Source: Bacillus sp. S3 (GTDB lineage: Bacteria; Bacillota; Bacilli; Bacillales; Cytobacillaceae). From it: a stretch of 64,000 bases of DNA. Numbering within the stretch: position 1 is the first letter of the stretch; the number at the start of each line of letters is the position of its first letter. Where the stretch lies: contig NZ_CP039727.1 in assembly GCF_005154805.1 (NCBI RefSeq), positions 3,469,501 to 3,533,500 of the forward strand, given 5' to 3'. Shown here in pieces: positions 8,463 to 18,050 of the stretch. The notes beneath the pieces were generated by a model, which had not been told where the DNA came from, made no database searches, and was given only the letters and a program-made list of their open reading frames with translations. A program made the translations under genes and the position numbers.

Positions 8463-9299
8463 CTATCGTTTAAAATTCCACTCATCACTTTCATATCGCT
8501 CTTTCGCCAATTTTTCAACATAATCACGTTCTTCTTCCGTTAGTTGATATGGTTCAAGATCAATATTTAGTCCCTCGGCAAACCCCTTATAAAAAGCCTC
8601 TTTTGCCTCATCAAGAGTAATCCGCTTTGGACTAATCGCATTGATGGCAACTGCCTTATCTTTAAATGCCTTCTTCATCCGTTCCTTTACCCGTTCATTT
8701 GAATATTTAAACAAACTAAACAGCTTTTCTTCATCCAAATCCAATAGAATCGAGCCGTGCTGAAGAATAACACCTTTTTGTCTTGTCTGTGCACTGCCGG
8801 CTACCTTTCTGCCTTCCACGACAAGCTCATACCAGCTAGGGGCATCGAAACATACTGCAGAGCGTGGATTTTTCAACGCTTCCCGCTCTTCCGCAGTTTT
8901 AGGCACAGCAAAATAAGCTTCTAGTCCTAGATGATGAAAGCCTTTTAGGATTCCCTCTGAAATAACTCTATAAGCCTCCGTTACAGTCCTAGGCATCTCT
9001 GGATGCTCTTCCGATACGATCACACTGTATGTAAGTTCATGCTCATGGAGGACGCCGCGCCCGCCTGTCGGTCTCCTGACAAACCCCAGCCCATGTTCTT
9101 TGACGGCCTCCATGTCAATTTCCTTTTCTACCTTTTGAAAATAGCCGACAGACAGAGTGGGAGGATTCCAGCCGTAGAATCGTATAACCGGAGGGATTTT
9201 TCCCTCACTATGCCAATCTAGTAATGCTTCATCCAACGCCATATTAAAAGATGGTGAACAATTTCCAGAATCGATAAAACGCCATACTTCTTTTTTCAT
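8463..9299 (-). CDS. lipM: Octanoyltransferase LipM
   Basis: Transfers octanoate from acyl carrier protein to the GcvH protein, the first step of Bacillus lipoate assembly. The 278-aa BPL/LplA-LipB-fold protein has the binding loop [19 protein letters not shown] and the LipM-type catalytic Cys in [25 protein letters not shown], which separates it from lipoate ligases. ATG 9299 is preferred over TTG 9305 because GAGG lies 7 nt upstream of it. Its place next to the glycine cleavage operon fits, since GcvH is its acceptor. yqhL is divergent from it. Confidence 0.93.
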   Translation of the reverse strand: MKKEVWRFIDSGNCSPSFNMALDEALLDWHSEGKIPPVIRFYGWNPPTLSVGYFQKVEKEIDMEAVKEHGLGFVRRPTGGRGVLHEHELTYSVIVSEEHPEMPRTVTEAYRVISEGILKGFHHLGLEAYFAVPKTAEEREALKNPRSAVCFDAPSWYELVVEGRKVAGSAQTRQKGVILQHGSILLDLDEEKLFSLFKYSNERVKERMKKAFKDKAVAINAISPKRITLDEAKEAFYKGFAEGLNIDLEPYQLTEEERDYVEKLAKERYESDEWNFKR

Positions 9300-9380
9300 G
9301 AACAAACCTCATTTTTTAAAAATGTTTTCAAGAATTAGTCTACCAAAATCTGATATGATTTCAAAACGTGATGATTCTGC

Positions 9381-9386
9381 TATAAT
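9381..9386 (+). promoter_or_regulatory. Putative -10 element of yqhL
   Basis: A perfect TATAAT stands about 110 bp before the chosen yqhL start. A weak -35 (TTTCAA) lies 16 bp upstream. Confidence 0.45.
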
Positions 9387-9493
9387 TTAATTAGACAAAA
9401 ATGAAAGATTTTTCCCCTTTCATCTTTATCTTTAGGGGAATGACTTATATAATAAAAACTAGTGCAACAAAGCTTGAAAGGAGCAAAAAGAAG

Positions 9494-9877
9494 TTGAACT
9501 CACTTTATGTTTTATTAATCATGATCGTAGCACTTATCATCTACTCCGTTTTCACCTATTTTTATCAAAAAAGGATTGTAAAAACGGTAACTGAGGAAGA
9601 TTTCCGTGCAGGGTACAGAAAGGCACAACTAATAGATGTTCGTGAAGCAAACGAATTCGATGGCGGCCATATTTTAGGTGCACGTAATATTCCCATGTCA
9701 CAAATGAAAATGCGCATGAAAGAAATCCGTCCTGATATGCCTGTTTACCTGTATTGCCAAAGCGGGATGCGCAGTGCACGTGCAGCGCAATTTTTACACA
9801 GAAAAGGCTATAAAGACCTAACACAGCTGCAAGGCGGATTCAAGAAATGGACAGGTAAAGTAAAGGCGAAAAAATAA
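9494..9877 (+). CDS. yqhL: Membrane-anchored rhodanese-domain protein YqhL
   Basis: A 127-aa protein: one N-terminal transmembrane helix (LYVLLIMIVALIIYSVF), then a single rhodanese domain facing the cytosol. The domain has DVREANEFDGGHILGARNIP and the active-site loop with Cys in YCQSGMRSARAA. Such domains carry persulfide sulfur; the acceptor here is unknown. I chose TTG 9494 because GAAAGGAG lies 9 nt upstream and the helix then begins the protein; in-frame ATGs further upstream at 9401 and 9440 have no ribosome binding site. The neighbours lipM and gcv are linked to lipoate, whose sulfur insertion could be relevant, but this is only suggestive. Confidence 0.88.
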   Translation: MNSLYVLLIMIVALIIYSVFTYFYQKRIVKTVTEEDFRAGYRKAQLIDVREANEFDGGHILGARNIPMSQMKMRMKEIRPDMPVYLYCQSGMRSARAAQFLHRKGYKDLTQLQGGFKKWTGKVKAKK

Positions 9878-9887
9878 ATGATTAATG

Positions 9888-9918
9888 AAGGTTCCGGAGC
9901 TGTTCCGGAACCTTTGTT
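9888..9918 (+). terminator. Terminator of yqhL
   Basis: Perfect 11-bp stem AAGGTTCCGGA/TCCGGAACCTT (9888-9898 with 9904-9914), loop of 5, then a T-rich tail. Confidence 0.85.
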
Positions 9919-9927
9919 ATTTAAATA

Positions 9928-9964
9928 AAAAAGGCCAGATTCAAGCATCGAATCTGACCTTTTT
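9928..9964 (-). terminator. Terminator of the gcv operon
   Basis: A 15-bp stem (9928-9942 with 9950-9964, one G-U pair) and a 7-nt loop lie just after the gcvPB stop; the minus strand ends in a T-run. Confidence 0.85.
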
Positions 9965-9969
9965 CAGTA

Positions 9970-11430
9970 TTAAGCTCTTTGGTATTTTAAAATCGGTTTA
10001 CGAGCGGCCATTGTCTCATCCAAGCGTCCGACAACAGTTGTATGTGGTGCCTCTTGAACAACCTCCGGATTTTCTTCCGCCTCTTTGGCAATTTGAATCA
10101 TGATATCAATGAAAGAATCAAGCGTTTCTTTTGATTCCGTTTCAGTCGGCTCAATCATGATACATTCTTCCACATTTAACGGGAAGTAAATGGTTGGCGG
10201 ATGGTAGCCAAAATCAAGCAGGCGTTTCGCAATATCCAACGTACGGACACCTAATTTTTTCTGACGCTTTCCACTAAGAACGAACTCGTGCTTACAATGT
10301 TTGTCAAAAGGTAAATCGTAATGCTCTGCTAATCTTCTCATCATATAGTTAGCATTTAATACCGCATACTCTGTTACAGCCTTTAATCCATCAGGTCCCA
10401 TGGAACGGATATACGTATAGGCACGAACATTAATGCCGAAGTTTCCATAGAACGGCTTAACACGGCCAATTGATTGCGGACGATCATAGTCAAGTATAAA
10501 TTCTTCGCCGCGCTTTGCAATAATTGGTTTTGGCAAATACGGTATGAGATCCGCCTTCACTCCGACGGGGCCGGAACCAGGGCCGCCGCCGCCGTGCGGG
10601 CCTGTAAAGGTTTTATGAAGATTTAAATGAACGACGTCAAAGCCCATATCTCCAGGTCTAGCCTTCGATAAAACGGCATTTAAGTTCGCCCCGTCATAAT
10701 AAACCTTTCCGCCTGCATCATGAACAATATCAGCAATTTCAAGAATATGTTCTTCAAATAATCCAAGTGTATTTGGGTTTGTTAACATAAGGGCAGCTGT
10801 ATCATCACCGACAACACGCTTTAAGTCCTCTAGGTCAACCAAACCCTTATCAGTTGATTTAACGGTTACCGTTTCAAACCCTGCAATGGTGGCAGAAGCA
10901 GGATTTGTCCCATGGGCAGAGTCTGGAACAATTACTTTTGTCCGGTTAAGATCACCATTGGCCTCATGGTAGGCACGGATCATCATCAATCCTGTCCACT
11001 CTCCATGTGCGCCGGCAGCCGATTGTAATGTTACTTCATCCATTCCGGTAATTTCAATTAAATGCTCCTGTAAATCATATAATAGGCCGAGTGCACCCTG
11101 GACAGAGCTTTCATCCTGAAGCGGATGTACATGGGCAAAACCGTTAAATCGGGCAACATTTTCATTAATTTTTGGATTGTATTTCATCGTACAAGAGCCT
11201 AGCGGATAAAATCCTGAATCAAGGCCATGGTTTCTTTTTGAAAGAGCCGTATAGTGGCGCATGATATCAAGCTCAGAAACCTCAGGGAGTTCAGCTTCTT
11301 CCGAACGAAGGTACTCGTTAGGAAGAAGACTTGAGACATCTACTTCTGGTACATCCATTTCCGGAAGGCTGTATCCGATTCGGCCGGGTGTGCTAGCTTC
11401 AAAAATGAGCGCTTGGTCTTGATTATGCAT
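9970..11430 (-). CDS. gcvPB: Glycine dehydrogenase (decarboxylating) subunit 2, P-protein
   Basis: C-terminal half of the two-subunit P-protein of the glycine cleavage system, holding the PLP cofactor. It decarboxylates glycine and passes the aminomethyl group to lipoyl-GcvH. The PLP lysine lies in [21 protein letters not shown]. At 486 aa it has normal length. It overlaps gcvPA by 8 bp, which suggests translational coupling and equal subunit amounts. GGGGGA lies 6 nt before the ATG. It is the last gene of gcvT-gcvPA-gcvPB. Confidence 0.97.
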   Translation of the reverse strand: MHNQDQALIFEASTPGRIGYSLPEMDVPEVDVSSLLPNEYLRSEEAELPEVSELDIMRHYTALSKRNHGLDSGFYPLGSCTMKYNPKINENVARFNGFAHVHPLQDESSVQGALGLLYDLQEHLIEITGMDEVTLQSAAGAHGEWTGLMMIRAYHEANGDLNRTKVIVPDSAHGTNPASATIAGFETVTVKSTDKGLVDLEDLKRVVGDDTAALMLTNPNTLGLFEEHILEIADIVHDAGGKVYYDGANLNAVLSKARPGDMGFDVVHLNLHKTFTGPHGGGGPGSGPVGVKADLIPYLPKPIIAKRGEEFILDYDRPQSIGRVKPFYGNFGINVRAYTYIRSMGPDGLKAVTEYAVLNANYMMRRLAEHYDLPFDKHCKHEFVLSGKRQKKLGVRTLDIAKRLLDFGYHPPTIYFPLNVEECIMIEPTETESKETLDSFIDIMIQIAKEAEENPEVVQEAPHTTVVGRLDETMAARKPILKYQRA

Positions 11431-12769
11431 GCAGATCCCCCAATTCTTTCACTAAAGTATCGATTTCTTCCTTCGTCCTCTGTTCTGTTACGGCTATCAG
11501 CATATGACTAGCAAGTTCAGAATAGTCGCGGCCTAAATCATAGCCCCCAATAATTCCTCTTTGTAATAATTTTTGATTAATTTCTTTAATCGGTTTGTCA
11601 AATTTTACAACGAATTCATTGAAGGAATATCCATCGTTAACGACTTCAAACCCAGCTTCTTTAAAAGCTGTTTTTGCATAATGTGCCTTCTGTAAATTGG
11701 CTGCGGCCATTTCCCTGACACCTTTTTTACCTAATGCTGTCATTGCAACAGCTGCAGCAAGGGCGTTTAGCGCTTGGTTTGAACAGATATTTGAAGTCGC
11801 TTTTTCACGGCGAATATGCTGTTCACGCGCTTGGAGTGTCAATACAAAACCACGGCGTCCTTGATCATCCACAGTCTGGCCGACAAGACGTCCCGGAACC
11901 TTTCTCATTAATTTGTTCGTTACTGCAAAATATCCGCAGTGCGGTCCACCAAATGCAGTTGGAATACCAAACGGCTGTGCATCGCCAATGACAATATCTG
12001 CACCAAATTTCCCTGGAGGAGTTAGAACCCCTAAAGATAATGGATTGCTGTTTACTACAAACAAACCTTTATGCGCATGAATAATTTCCTCAACCTCTTT
12101 TAATGGTTCGATTCTGCCAAAGAAATTTGGATATTGAACGATGACTGCGGAAACTTCATCATTTACCAATGCCGTTAGCGCCTCTATATCTGTTACTCCG
12201 TCTTTAACAGGAGCTTCTACCACTTCTATATATTGGCCCTTTGCGTACGTTTTAAGAACGTCACGATATTCAGGATGAACAGCACTTGATACAACAACTT
12301 TCTTCCTTTTTGTATGACCGGCACTAAGCATTGCAGCTTCAGCAAGAGCAGTTCCGCCATCATACATCGATGAGTTTGCCACATCCATCCCTGTCAGTTC
12401 ACAAATCATCGTTTGAAATTCAAAAATTGCCTGCAGCTCACCCTGTGAAATTTCCGGCTGATATGGTGTATAAGCCGTATAAAATTCGGAACGAGATATC
12501 ACATGATCAACGATTACAGGCATGTAATGATCATAAACACCAGCCCCTAGAAAAGAAACATTTCTTTTAAGATCGGCGTTAAGATCTGCTAATTTAAAAA
12601 GCTCTTTCATGAGCGCGGTTTCGGACTTTGCCGCTTTAATGTTGTACTCACCCTTGAACCTTACTTTTTCCGGGATATCGCTAAACAGCTCATCAATTGC
12701 AGAAACACCAATGGTTTCAAGCATAGCCTTCTTATCTTGTTCAGTCATAGGTAAATAGCGATGTTTCAT
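11423..12769 (-). CDS. gcvPA: Glycine dehydrogenase (decarboxylating) subunit 1
   Basis: N-terminal half of the split P-protein, 448 aa, forming a heterotetramer with GcvPB. It has the aminotransferase-like fold but no PLP lysine of its own. Family-typical stretches include [14 protein letters not shown] at the start, [26 protein letters not shown], and [28 protein letters not shown] precedes the ATG. It starts 21 bp after gcvT and its end overlaps gcvPB by 8 bp. Confidence 0.97.
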   Translation of the reverse strand: MKHRYLPMTEQDKKAMLETIGVSAIDELFSDIPEKVRFKGEYNIKAAKSETALMKELFKLADLNADLKRNVSFLGAGVYDHYMPVIVDHVISRSEFYTAYTPYQPEISQGELQAIFEFQTMICELTGMDVANSSMYDGGTALAEAAMLSAGHTKRKKVVVSSAVHPEYRDVLKTYAKGQYIEVVEAPVKDGVTDIEALTALVNDEVSAVIVQYPNFFGRIEPLKEVEEIIHAHKGLFVVNSNPLSLGVLTPPGKFGADIVIGDAQPFGIPTAFGGPHCGYFAVTNKLMRKVPGRLVGQTVDDQGRRGFVLTLQAREQHIRREKATSNICSNQALNALAAAVAMTALGKKGVREMAAANLQKAHYAKTAFKEAGFEVVNDGYSFNEFVVKFDKPIKEINQKLLQRGIIGGYDLGRDYSELASHMLIAVTEQRTKEEIDTLVKELGDLHA

Positions 12770-12790
12770 AAACCTAACTCCCTCCTTCGT

Positions 12791-13894
12791 TTACTTTTCT
12801 CTTTTATAAAAAGGTGTTGGAACTACTGATGCCTTCAATCGTTTCCCGCGAATTTCAACTTCGATTTCGGTTTCAATCCCGGTAAAATCTGTCTTAATGA
12901 GGGCAAGTCCAATATTCTTCTTTAAAGTTGGTGACTGTGTGCCAGTAGTAACCTCGCCAATCAGCTCATCTCCGCTATAAACAGCGTAACCGTGACGAGG
13001 AATTCCGCGGTCAATCATTTCAATTCCTACAAGTTTTCTTGATAATCCATTTTCTTTCTGCTGTTTTAACGCAGCTTTACCAATAAAGTCAGCTTCCTTA
13101 TTTAATTTCACAGCAAAGCCAATTCCTGCTTCAAGCGGTGAAATGTCTGGTGAAAGTTCTTGACCATAAAGGGCTAAATTCGCTTCAAAACGCAGGGTAT
13201 CACGCGCACCTAATCCACACGGAAGAATCCCTTCCTCCTCACCAGTTTGTAAAATCGCTCTCCAAAGTTCGACAACATCATTTGCATCACAATACACTTC
13301 AAAGCCGTCTTCACCGGTATACCCCGTTCTAGATACAAGAGTCTTTTTGCCGTTTATGTTTACATCCTGCTGGAATTTGAAAAAGCCAATATCACTTAAA
13401 TTTGTGTCAGGCGCCAGTTTTTGCAAAACCTTCTCGGCAAGAGGTCCTTGAATAGCGAGTTGAGCCATTTTTTCTGAAAGGTTTTCGATGCTGACATCAC
13501 CTTCTAGATGCTCTTCAAGCCATTTGTAATCCTTTTCAATATTAGAAGCATTTACCACTAAAAGATAATGTTCGTCCTCGATTTTATAAACAAGTAAATC
13601 ATCGATCGTGCCGCCGTTTTCATAGCACATTGCTGTATACTGGGCACCGCCGTTTTTCACTTTCGAAATATCGTTTGTCATCAATTTTTGTAAGTAAGGC
13701 AAGCTGTCAGATCCCTTTACCTCCACTTCTCCCATATGGGATACATCAAACAGGCCAGCACGATTTCGGACTGCTTCATGCTCTTCCTTAATGCTGGAGA
13801 ATTGTACAGGCAGCTCCCAACCGCCAAAATCGATGGTTTTCCCGCCATTTTCTTTATACACTTCAAAAAGTGGAGTACGTTTTAATTCTGTCAT
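12791..13894 (-). CDS. gcvT: Aminomethyltransferase (T-protein) of the glycine cleavage system
   Basis: Takes the methylene group from aminomethyl-lipoyl-GcvH to tetrahydrofolate, releasing ammonia. The 367-aa protein begins [13 protein letters not shown] and shows the folate-binding features [24 protein letters not shown] and the C-terminal beta-barrel [23 protein letters not shown] 13894 is chosen because AAGGGGG lies upstream; a start 18 nt earlier has no support. It is the first gene after the glycine riboswitch. Confidence 0.97.
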   Translation of the reverse strand: MTELKRTPLFEVYKENGGKTIDFGGWELPVQFSSIKEEHEAVRNRAGLFDVSHMGEVEVKGSDSLPYLQKLMTNDISKVKNGGAQYTAMCYENGGTIDDLLVYKIEDEHYLLVVNASNIEKDYKWLEEHLEGDVSIENLSEKMAQLAIQGPLAEKVLQKLAPDTNLSDIGFFKFQQDVNINGKKTLVSRTGYTGEDGFEVYCDANDVVELWRAILQTGEEEGILPCGLGARDTLRFEANLALYGQELSPDISPLEAGIGFAVKLNKEADFIGKAALKQQKENGLSRKLVGIEMIDRGIPRHGYAVYSGDELIGEVTTGTQSPTLKKNIGLALIKTDFTGIETEIEVEIRGKRLKASVVPTPFYKREK

Positions 13895-14045
13895 CCTAAA
13901 GTCCCCCTTCACTCATCACTTCATTAATTTGTTTTAAATGACTCTTTAAAAAAGATTGAACTAATAACAAAATCAGGAAATATTACTATTCAGTTTTGGA
14001 TTAGTGAAAAACAACAAAAAGGGTAAACATTCTGAAAAAGGGCGC

Positions 14046-14090
14046 AAAAAAGGACAGAAACCTCCCTTTAACGAAAGAAGGTCTCTGTCC
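14046..14090 (-). terminator. Riboswitch-controlled terminator before gcvT
   Basis: On the minus strand, GGACAGAGACC (14080-14090) pairs with GGTTTCTGTCC (14052-14062), followed by TTTTTT (14046-14051). The first arm follows directly on, and probably overlaps with, aptamer II, so glycine binding is expected to prevent the terminator and turn the operon on. Confidence 0.85.
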
Positions 14091-14246
14091 TTGCACCTGA
14101 AAGTTTACCTAAATGGTTTTCCCCTTTGGTGGCTGGCCGAATTGGACCAGCACTCTCCAGAGCTGCGTCAAACAAGAGTTCTTTTGCCTGAGAGATTCAC
14201 ATTTCTGCTTGCTCCTTCGGCGCTACAAAGGTAGTCTCTCCCCTTG
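14080..14246 (-). ncRNA. Tandem glycine riboswitch (gcvT leader)
   Basis: On the minus strand, aptamer I runs from GGGGAGAGAC through GCGCCGAAGGAGCAAGC and AATCTCTCAGGCAAAAGAAC to GCTCTGGAGAGTGC. A linker leads to aptamer II with CACCAAAGGGG and AACTTTCAGGTGCAAGGAC. These blocks match the B. subtilis gcvT riboswitch in order and nearly in sequence. It senses glycine cooperatively and controls gcvT-gcvPA-gcvPB through the terminator at 14046-14090. Confidence 0.96.
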
Positions 14247-14258
14247 TTATCATTCGCA

Positions 14259-14264
14259 TTATAA
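14259..14264 (-). promoter_or_regulatory. -10 element of the gcv operon
   Basis: Perfect TATAAT on the minus strand, about 12 bp before the first riboswitch base. The -35 is weak. Confidence 0.6.
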
Positions 14265-14403
14265 TATTTTCCAATTTGGTCATACTAATTATACTTAAAA
14301 AATAAATTACCTTATTAAAATATTTAAAACTTTCAAAGCTATTATCATCCTACCATTAAACCCATACATTGGGCAATAACATTTTACATGAAAAGGAGCT
14401 GAA

Positions 14404-16095
14404 ATGATGTCGGTCAAAATTGAATTTGATTCCTCTTGGCAGGATGATTTTTTACATAGAATTGACAACGACGGGCCATGGGGGAACTGGGAGTTATTCA
14501 AGCTGGCAATCGGGGTTGAAAAACATTTAGTAATCCCTGAATTCGTGGGATTACAAGCACCTAATCACCTGCAAAATTTAACACCCCTCCCACACCAGCT
14601 CGAAACAGCAAAACAAGTAATTGAAAACATGAATGGAAAAGCGATTCTGGCTGACGAGGTAGGACTTGGAAAAACCATTGAAGCCGGTTTAATTTTAAAA
14701 GAGTACATGATACGAGGTTTAGTGAAAAAAGTACTGATTCTTGTCCCAGCTTCTTTGGTCACTCAATGGGCAATTGAACTGAATAGCAAATTTTTCATCC
14801 CTGCGATTACACAAAGGAAAAGTTATGTATGGGAACAATGTGATGTCGTTGTTTCATCCATCGATACGGCAAAGCGTAACCCCCATCGGGATATTATTTA
14901 TAAACAGGACTATGATCTCATTATTATTGATGAAGCACACAAACTAAAAAATAATAAAACGAAAAACTACGAATTTGTGCAAAATCTAAAAAAGAAATTT
15001 TGTTTACTATTAACAGCAACACCGATTCAAAATAGAATCGAGGAAATCTTTAATCTTGTTTCCCTGCTAAAACCCGGACATTTAGGCAGTGAAACAGCAT
15101 TCTATGAGAAATACAAACGAGATGCACGATCGTTAAATGATGACGAACATTTGAAGGAATTAGTCAACAAGGTGATGATCCGCAACCGTCGTGCCGATAC
15201 AGGAATTGAGTGGACGAAACGGCATGTGGAAACGATACCAATTGAATTTTCACCACCGGAAAAGGAGCTTTATCAAGCAATTAACACTCTCAAAAACGAA
15301 GGGGACTGGGCGCAGACAAGTGCGTTCTCTGTGATGACGCTGCAGAGGGAGGCATGCAGCAGCAGGGAAGCTGTATTTTATACGTTAAAAAACATGCTCC
15401 AAAAAAAGGAGAATCCAACTAAGGCCTTCGAGGATCAAATTCAGTTTTTAATCCAAAAAGTAGAAGCTGTCCAGCAAAACTCGAAAGCAGAAAAAGCTCT
15501 TGAATTAATTAAAAACGTTAATGACAAGGTTATCATTTTCACCGAATATCGGGCGACACAGATGTATCTGCAATGGTTTTTAAAACAGCATGGGATTAGT
15601 TCTGTACCGTTCCGCGGGGGCTTTAAGCGCGGGAAAAAGGACTGGATGCGGGAATTGTTTCAAAAGCATGCACAGGTACTGATTGCAACAGAAGCCGGCG
15701 GTGAAGGAATTAACCTCCAATTCTGTAATCATATCATTAATTTTGATTTACCTTGGAATCCGATGCGGCTCGAACAGCGGATTGGAAGAATTCATCGTCT
15801 TGGCCAGGAGAAGGATGTAATGATTTACAATTTCGCCATCAAGAACACGGTTGAAGAACATATCTTAAAGCTTCTTTATGAAAAGATTCATTTATTTGAA
15901 AAAGTCATTGGTGAGCTTGATGATATTTTAACAAAGCTGGAATTTGGCAATATAGAAGATCATTTAATTGATATTTTTGGACAATCCGCGTCTGAAGGCG
16001 AAATGAGAATCAAGATGGAGAATTTATCATCAATGATTGAATTTGCTCAAACCATGAAGGATGGTGATTCACATGCAGCAGCAGGAAATTCATGA
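14404..16095 (+). CDS. yqhH: SNF2-family ATPase/helicase YqhH
   Basis: A 563-aa superfamily 2 ATPase of the SNF2/RapA type. Visible motifs are ADEVGLGKTIEAGL (I), LVPASLVTQW (Ia), DEAH (II), LTATPIQN (III), the helicase C-terminal region VIIFTEYRATQMYLQWFL, TEAGGEGINLQ (V) and RIGRIHRLGQ (VI). Unlike RapA it lacks large N- and C-terminal extensions, so it is nearly a bare motor. AAAGGAG lies 6 nt before the ATG. The next gene, yqhG, overlaps its end by 23 bp, and the two are kept together in Bacillaceae, so YqhG is probably its partner. The substrate (DNA, RNA or RNA polymerase) is not known to me. Confidence 0.93.
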   Translation: MMSVKIEFDSSWQDDFLHRIDNDGPWGNWELFKLAIGVEKHLVIPEFVGLQAPNHLQNLTPLPHQLETAKQVIENMNGKAILADEVGLGKTIEAGLILKEYMIRGLVKKVLILVPASLVTQWAIELNSKFFIPAITQRKSYVWEQCDVVVSSIDTAKRNPHRDIIYKQDYDLIIIDEAHKLKNNKTKNYEFVQNLKKKFCLLLTATPIQNRIEEIFNLVSLLKPGHLGSETAFYEKYKRDARSLNDDEHLKELVNKVMIRNRRADTGIEWTKRHVETIPIEFSPPEKELYQAINTLKNEGDWAQTSAFSVMTLQREACSSREAVFYTLKNMLQKKENPTKAFEDQIQFLIQKVEAVQQNSKAEKALELIKNVNDKVIIFTEYRATQMYLQWFLKQHGISSVPFRGGFKRGKKDWMRELFQKHAQVLIATEAGGEGINLQFCNHIINFDLPWNPMRLEQRIGRIHRLGQEKDVMIYNFAIKNTVEEHILKLLYEKIHLFEKVIGELDDILTKLEFGNIEDHLIDIFGQSASEGEMRIKMENLSSMIEFAQTMKDGDSHAAAGNS

Positions 16096-16864
16096 CTTCC
16101 TTTTGGATTATTTTCAAGCAAACGAGTGCCCAATTGTCGAAAATAACGCTGGTCATTTTACAGTCCAGTTAACAATCGAACTTGATAAAGAACTAATGAA
16201 CCGGCCATTTTACTGGCACTATTTAGAAAAGACAGGCGGCGTTCCAAATCCAATGCGTCTTACCTTTATCACGAACAAAGAAAAAGCCCCTGAAAATATT
16301 AAGGGTGAAACGATTCATTTTGGTTCACCGCGTTTGCATCAAATTTTCGAATCAACAAAAAGTCTTGCCAGTTACATTCGCCTTTATGAGAAACATTCCT
16401 TTCATGGCAGCCAAACACCCTTGCTGCCATGGTTGTGCATGAATGTAAAGATCTCTTATCAATGTGACCGAAAGCGGGATGTCTTTAAATCGATTGGCTT
16501 ACAGTTGATTAATGGCCATATGGTTGAGGATTTTCACGACCGATTAATGCAAATACCGCTGACACCAAAAATACCCGACTACTCCTTTACTCTATCGCCA
16601 TTAGTTAGACCGAAAAGCGGAATGTTAAGAATTGAAAACTATTTGAAATCAGTCATTGAAAAAGAGGATCACTCATGGGCAGAGGATGCAAAAAAACGCT
16701 GGGATAAGGATTTAAACCTCTTAAATCATTTCTATGAGGACGTAGATGAAGAGAACGAAAGCTACGAGACAGAAAAAAAGGCTCTCCAGGAACAGTATGA
16801 ACCAAAAATAAACATCTCGTTCATCAATGGAGGCCTCTTTTATCTAACAGAAAATGCTATATAA
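16073..16864 (+). CDS. yqhG: YqhG family protein, partner of the SNF2 ATPase
   Basis: A 263-aa soluble protein with no catalytic motif I recognise. It starts MQQQEIHDFLLDYFQANECP and has a strongly charged tail with probable helices (WAEDAKKRWDKDLNLLNHFYEDVDEENESYETEKKALQEQYEPKIN) that could form a coiled coil. The start at 16073 is an estimate: an in-frame ATG at 16061 gives four more residues. It overlaps yqhH by 23 bp and so is translated with it. In B. subtilis it is followed by sinI-sinR; here it is followed directly by a terminator and yqzE. Confidence 0.88.
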   Translation: MQQQEIHDFLLDYFQANECPIVENNAGHFTVQLTIELDKELMNRPFYWHYLEKTGGVPNPMRLTFITNKEKAPENIKGETIHFGSPRLHQIFESTKSLASYIRLYEKHSFHGSQTPLLPWLCMNVKISYQCDRKRDVFKSIGLQLINGHMVEDFHDRLMQIPLTPKIPDYSFTLSPLVRPKSGMLRIENYLKSVIEKEDHSWAEDAKKRWDKDLNLLNHFYEDVDEENESYETEKKALQEQYEPKINISFINGGLFYLTENAI

Positions 16865-16875
16865 AGAAACAAAAG

Positions 16876-16913
16876 GTCCATTACACCTCGTTTTAATGTA
16901 ATGGACTTTTTAT
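16876..16913 (+). terminator. Terminator of yqhH-yqhG
   Basis: Perfect 10-bp stem GTCCATTACA/TGTAATGGAC (16876-16885 with 16897-16906) followed by TTTTTATT. Confidence 0.85.
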
Positions 16914-16946
16914 TATAGGGTTTATTCACAATTTGGAGTCAACTTT

Positions 16947-17132
16947 TTAGAGTTTCCGTTTCTTCTTCACTTCTGAATAAAGGATATAGGGTAATATCCC
17001 AAACCATCGATACCAAAAATCCGCCTTTGTCTGCTTTTTCTCTATCCGAAGTCGTTTTCGTTCATCTTTTGGCTGGTCAACATATTTTACAATGGTTTGG
17101 GTCATGTATTTTACATAATCATTTGTCTTCAT
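16947..17132 (-). CDS. yqzE: YqzE family protein
   Basis: A small basic protein of 61 aa, MKTNDYVKYMTQTIVKYVD..., rich in Lys/Arg (ERKRLRIEKKQTKADFWYRWFGILPYILYS). The pattern and position after comGG match B. subtilis YqzE, whose function is unknown; the gene is regarded as part of the competence-region operon. The aromatic/hydrophobic C-terminal third may touch the membrane. ATG 17132 has AGGTG upstream; a GTG two codons earlier is possible. It starts 61 bp after comGG. Confidence 0.85.
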   Translation of the reverse strand: MKTNDYVKYMTQTIVKYVDQPKDERKRLRIEKKQTKADFWYRWFGILPYILYSEVKKKRKL

Positions 17133-17193
17133 GGACACACCTGCCTTTTTTGTACACCTACATTATATCCATTTTGAAGAGAATTCAATCAAG

Positions 17194-17577
17194 TCATTTA
17201 AGCTCCACCCACTTGACCATTTTTTTTGATTTCGTATCAAATGTTCCATAACCGGAGATGGTTTCACCGGAATTCATACGAAGCGTGAAGGTTATTTTTT
17301 GGGCAGATCCGGCCGGGATTTCGGCTTGGTAGTCCATGGTTCCATTTACATAGACAATCGATCCCTTTGATGGATTCATACCATTATTTTGTATTGCCGA
17401 TTCCATTTTTTTCACTGAAGAAAGTAAATAATATTCCTGTTGCAGGATCGAAGTTGTTTCGTGAGCCATTTTTCTTTCTGTAACTAATTGTTCAATTTGC
17501 ATCGAGAAAAATAACAGAAATATGATAAGCAGGCACAAGACAAGCGGGTAGGTAAACCCTTTTTCGTTATATTTCAT
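17194..17577 (-). CDS. comGG: Competence protein ComGG (minor pseudopilin)
   Basis: Minor component of the competence pilus that pulls DNA through the wall. The 127-aa protein begins MKYNEKGFTYPLVL, a divergent type IV prepilin signal where KG-F is the expected ComC cleavage site, followed by a hydrophobic helix LCLLIIFLLFF. The usual Glu at position +5 after cleavage is replaced by a non-acidic residue, as often in ComGG. It overlaps comGF in an ATGA arrangement and is the last comG gene. Confidence 0.85.
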   Translation of the reverse strand: MKYNEKGFTYPLVLCLLIIFLLFFSMQIEQLVTERKMAHETTSILQQEYYLLSSVKKMESAIQNNGMNPSKGSIVYVNGTMDYQAEIPAGSAQKITFTLRMNSGETISGYGTFDTKSKKMVKWVELK

Positions 17578-18050
17578 TGGCCTGCATTCCAATTGATTAA
17601 TGGATAGCATGTAATTGCATATTCTTTACCCCTGATGTCTGTAACATTGATTTTAACAACGTTATTTGTGACGGAGAACGACGATTGAGAAACATTCTGG
17701 AGCATTATTTCGTGCCCAGTTGAATTCACCCTTCTTCTGATATTCGTCCCATACACCTCAATTTGGATGATCTCCGAACCCTTTGTGAGGATTAAACGCC
17801 CCGAGCTAACATCCGCCCGTGAAGCAAGCCGTACTTCTTTTTTTATTTGGCTGGAAAATACCTCCCATTCCATTGCCTGTAAATTGCTGTCATTACTTTT
17901 TGTGTTAAGTAGTATTTGAAAAATTGGGGACATAAAGAAAATAATGGTGGAAAAGATTGAAAAGGCAATCAAAACTTCAATAAGAGTAAAAGCTCTCTCA
18001 TTCGAGTACACCACAAACTTTGCATTCCGGGAGGGTACTAATTTTTTCAA
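17574..18050 (-). CDS. comGF: Competence protein ComGF (minor pseudopilin)
   Basis: Pilus-like subunit of the DNA uptake apparatus. The sequence NERAFTLIEVLIAFSIFSTIIFFMSPIFQ gives a prepilin-like cleavage site (A-F) and a helix with Glu at position +5. The remaining domain (WEVFSSQIKKEVRLASRADVSSGRLIL...RRRVNSTGHEIMLQNV) matches the ComGF family. The start is uncertain: TTG 18050 follows AAAGGAGG and GAAGG, but GTG codons at 18014/18011 would give a shorter leader. It overlaps comGE by about 50 bp from the TTG start and comGG by 4 bp. Confidence 0.82.
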   Translation of the reverse strand: MKKLVPSRNAKFVVYSNERAFTLIEVLIAFSIFSTIIFFMSPIFQILLNTKSNDSNLQAMEWEVFSSQIKKEVRLASRADVSSGRLILTKGSEIIQIEVYGTNIRRRVNSTGHEIMLQNVSQSSFSVTNNVVKINVTDIRGKEYAITCYPLINWNAGQ

